Assembly (NCBI GenBank): GCA_934098385.1
Contig: CAKOOJ010000003.1
Span: 62,001 to 126,000, forward strand
Reading direction: 5' to 3'
Length of the DNA stretch: 64,000 bases
From: an uncultured Bacilli bacterium
GTDB taxonomy: Bacteria > Bacillota_I > Bacilli_A > RF39 > UBA660
The translations under genes were made by a program, and so were the position numbers. Positions 62,686 through 64,000 of this stretch are shown in pieces. How positions within the stretch are numbered: the first letter of the stretch is position 1; the number at the start of each line of letters is the position of its first letter. The notes under the pieces were generated by a model. That model did no database searches and was not told where the DNA came from. It worked only from the letters and a program-made list of their open reading frames with translations.

Positions 62686-62778
62686 GTCTTAATACCATTT
62701 AAGATGACATAGAGAGTTAAAATAAAGGTTTTACCCTAAATGCTTACTCTTGTAAGATACTGCTTAGGCAGTTTTTTT
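62686..62778 (+). ncRNA. tracrRNA
   Basis: The RNA begins with an antirepeat: 62686-62720 copies the plus-strand repeat over AATACCATTTAAGATGACAT and then AGAGAGTTAAAAT, which pairs with GUUUUAGUUCUAU of the crRNA around a bulge. Three hairpins follow: nexus GGTTTTACC (62727-62735), CTTAC/GTAAG (62743-62756) and terminator ACTGC/GCAGT (62759-62772) with seven T. GAGTTAAAATAAAGG matches the conserved tracrRNA core. It is divergent from cas9. Confidence 0.95.
62759..62778 (+). terminator. tracrRNA terminator
   Basis: ACTGC-TTAG-GCAGT followed by T7 (62772-62778). Confidence 0.9.
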
Positions 62779-62863
62779 ATATCTTTTATATAACGACACA
62801 TTATAGTATCAAGTAGTTTCATTATATAATATATTTTTCATACTTTCAATTATTTTTTAATAA

Positions 62864-62891
62864 AAAAAGTGTTCACAAATTATAAACACTA
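62864..62891 (-). terminator. Terminator of the SWIM gene
   Basis: Minus strand: AGTGTT and AACACT pair, followed by seven T, just beyond the stop at 62896. Confidence 0.8.
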
Positions 62892-62895
62892 TATT

Positions 62896-63870
62896 TTAAT
62901 CAATATCATCATAGTAGTAATCATTTTCGTTCAATTCTCTATCACACTTTGATGCAAAATTCCAAGGATTATATCTTCCTTCTCTAACTAAATTTTTTTC
63001 AAAATCTTCTAATTCTAATGCTTTCATTTCTTTTTCTAAATTCTCTTGTGTTTGTTCATCTAAACTATCATAATATGCATATCCAGTCTTTTTCTTTTCT
63101 TTTGTAGTATTTATAATTTCGTTATTCTCATAAGCTTGATCAGGTTCATCATTAATATATTTATTTTTTATACTTTCATATTTATTTCTTAATTCATTCT
63201 TTTTTTCATGATAATTGTCCATTTCATTATAACATGCTTGTTCAATGACTTTTATTAAATTAGTTTTATAAAATAAAAATTTTCTTTTCATATTATCAAT
63301 TAATGTTATAGTTGTTTCTATACCATAAGTATTATTTAATTTATCAATATTAGAATTATAATATGCTATATCTTTATTTAACAATTCTATGTTACATTCA
63401 ATATTAAAGTCTTTTAAATATTTCATGTATTTATTATATAATTCTTCTATATTATTTTTAAATTCAGTTAATGTTTTATTATTGTATTTTAATTCTTCTA
63501 TTAATATACTTTTATTATCTGATCCTTTATCTTTATAGATAACAGCATATATGTGTTTGCAGTAATTATCATCTTTATAATACGGACAAGTGCAAGTAGC
63601 AGTTAATTTATTGTTATTTTCATATTCTACTATTACTTTATATTTTGAAGTGCCTTGTACATTAGCTTCTATTTTATTATCATTATATACTAAGTCCGAT
63701 ACTTTATTTTTAAAATAATATTCTCTTCCTTTATAACGTATTTGTGATTTAAATATATTATCATATGTTGTTTCATTAAAATAATTATCTCTTAATTCAA
63801 TATAATTTAATTTTTTTATTAATCTATCATACTTATTAATTATTCTAGCTAATCTAATTGCATAAAACAT
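62896..63870 (-). CDS. SWIM zinc-finger protein
   Basis: The 324-residue protein has a SWIM zinc finger CTCPYYKDDNYCKH (CxCx8CxH) near residue 100, preceded by a beta region (IRYKGREYYFKNKVSDLVYN). The rest is helical and charged, and ends NPWNFASKCDRELNENDYYY. SWIM domains bind DNA or proteins and occur in SNF2 helicases and recombination mediators, but no helicase is seen here. The start MFYAIRLARII follows AGAAGGTG. Its closeness to CRISPR may be chance. Confidence 0.85.
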   Translation of the reverse strand: MFYAIRLARIINKYDRLIKKLNYIELRDNYFNETTYDNIFKSQIRYKGREYYFKNKVSDLVYNDNKIEANVQGTSKYKVIVEYENNNKLTATCTCPYYKDDNYCKHIYAVIYKDKGSDNKSILIEELKYNNKTLTEFKNNIEELYNKYMKYLKDFNIECNIELLNKDIAYYNSNIDKLNNTYGIETTITLIDNMKRKFLFYKTNLIKVIEQACYNEMDNYHEKKNELRNKYESIKNKYINDEPDQAYENNEIINTTKEKKKTGYAYYDSLDEQTQENLEKEMKALELEDFEKNLVREGRYNPWNFASKCDRELNENDYYYDDID

Positions 63871-63904
63871 ACTTTCACCTTCTAAAAACATTATATCATT
63901 AAAT

Positions 63905-63930
63905 TAAAAAAGATACATTAACTGTACCTT
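63905..63930 (-). terminator. Terminator of the partial gene at the window end
   Basis: Minus strand: GGTACA and TGTATC pair (one G-U), followed by six T, right after the stop codon. Confidence 0.7.
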
Positions 63931-64000
63931 AATTTATTAAAGAACCATAACATAATCCATCTTTATATTTAAATCCATTTGGACATTCATTACTTGATGG
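63929..64000 (-). CDS. C-terminal end of an unidentified Cys-containing protein (partial)
   Basis: Only the last 23 codons are in the window, reading PSSNECPNGFKYKDGLCYG and then SLIN before the stop. Two Cys in a CPxGxxxxxGxC arrangement are seen in extracellular repeat proteins, but the fragment is too short to name. The terminator follows directly. Confidence 0.6.
   Translation of the reverse strand, partial: PSSNECPNGFKYKDGLCYGSLIN

Noticed and set aside
62746..62782. Small reading frame around the tracrRNA end
   Set aside because: No start with a ribosome site; the hairpins and T7 explain this sequence as the tracrRNA tail.
1..64000. Use of TGA as tryptophan, as in many Mollicutes
   Set aside because: Genes end at TGA with ATGA coupling (for example cas2/csn2, rbfA/nrnA) and Trp is coded by TGG, so the standard code applies.
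1..64000. Transfer RNA genes
   Set aside because: I saw no acceptor and T-loop pattern (GGTTCGAATCC-like) in the intergenic stretches; only RNase P RNA, tracrRNA, the T-box and candidate small RNAs are supported.

Overview
The window is about 64 kb of very AT-rich DNA read with the standard code (TGA acts as a stop and Trp is TGG). It looks like a low-GC Gram-positive bacterium of the Bacilli, perhaps an uncultured gut lineage of the Erysipelotrichia/RF39 type. The clues are the gpsB-rnpB pair, a SigG-type sporulation sigma factor beside a YlmC/YmxH protein, a SipW-type signal peptidase with TasA-like substrates, LytR-CpsA-Psr and LysM cell-wall proteins, a T-box, and a type II-A CRISPR system. 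The species assignment is inference. Almost every gene is on the minus strand; only three sizeable genes (near 3.7, 49.4 and 53 kb) run the other way.

Layout. 1-6.7 kb is core: recA (partial, with a LexA-like box), pgsA, a RodZ-like gene, RNase P RNA, gpsB, thiI, truB, nrnA, rbfA. 6.8-10.4 kb is accessory: a large surface protein preceded by a hairpin containing an 11-base G tract, a small RNA convergent with a 29-residue hydrophobic peptide gene (possible type I toxin-antitoxin pair), and a RhuM-Doc fusion. 10.4-27.2 kb is mostly housekeeping: rluD, lspA, ylmC, sigG, membrane genes, a DUF4143 ATPase, a T-box-controlled HAD-tyrS operon, a wall hydrolase, SipW and a TasA-like protein, a two-component system, yebC, a CtpA-like protease and a zinc dehydrogenase. 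27.2-28.7 kb holds a BRO-family gene enclosed by a 46-bp direct repeat derived from the 3' end of the next gene, as an integrated unit would be.

28.7-44.8 kb is a surface and exopolysaccharide region: a lipoprotein, GT4, polymerase/ligase, a second large surface protein, a heparinase-like lyase, a GDP-mannose dehydrogenase, a mannose-1-phosphate guanylyltransferase, flippase, polymerase, a phosphoglycosyltransferase-GT4 fusion, and a Wzz protein with a degenerate kinase-like tail. The sugar-nucleotide genes suggest a mannuronate-containing polymer. 44.9-54.5 kb has a thioredoxin/CcdA redox set, a cysteine desulfurase, two small Cna-B-like proteins with a shared C-terminal motif, LCP, TIR and LysM-amidase genes.

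54.5-62.8 kb carries a noncoding stretch with a nested hairpin, then a complete type II-A CRISPR-Cas locus. Its array has 18 full repeats and one degenerate terminal repeat, and its leader ends in ATTTGAG. The genes csn2, cas2, cas1 and cas9 are on the minus strand, with a divergent tracrRNA whose promoter overlaps that of cas9. A SWIM zinc-finger gene and a partial Cys-containing gene finish the window. Transcription terminators very often include the stop codon of the gene they end, which points to a compact genome.
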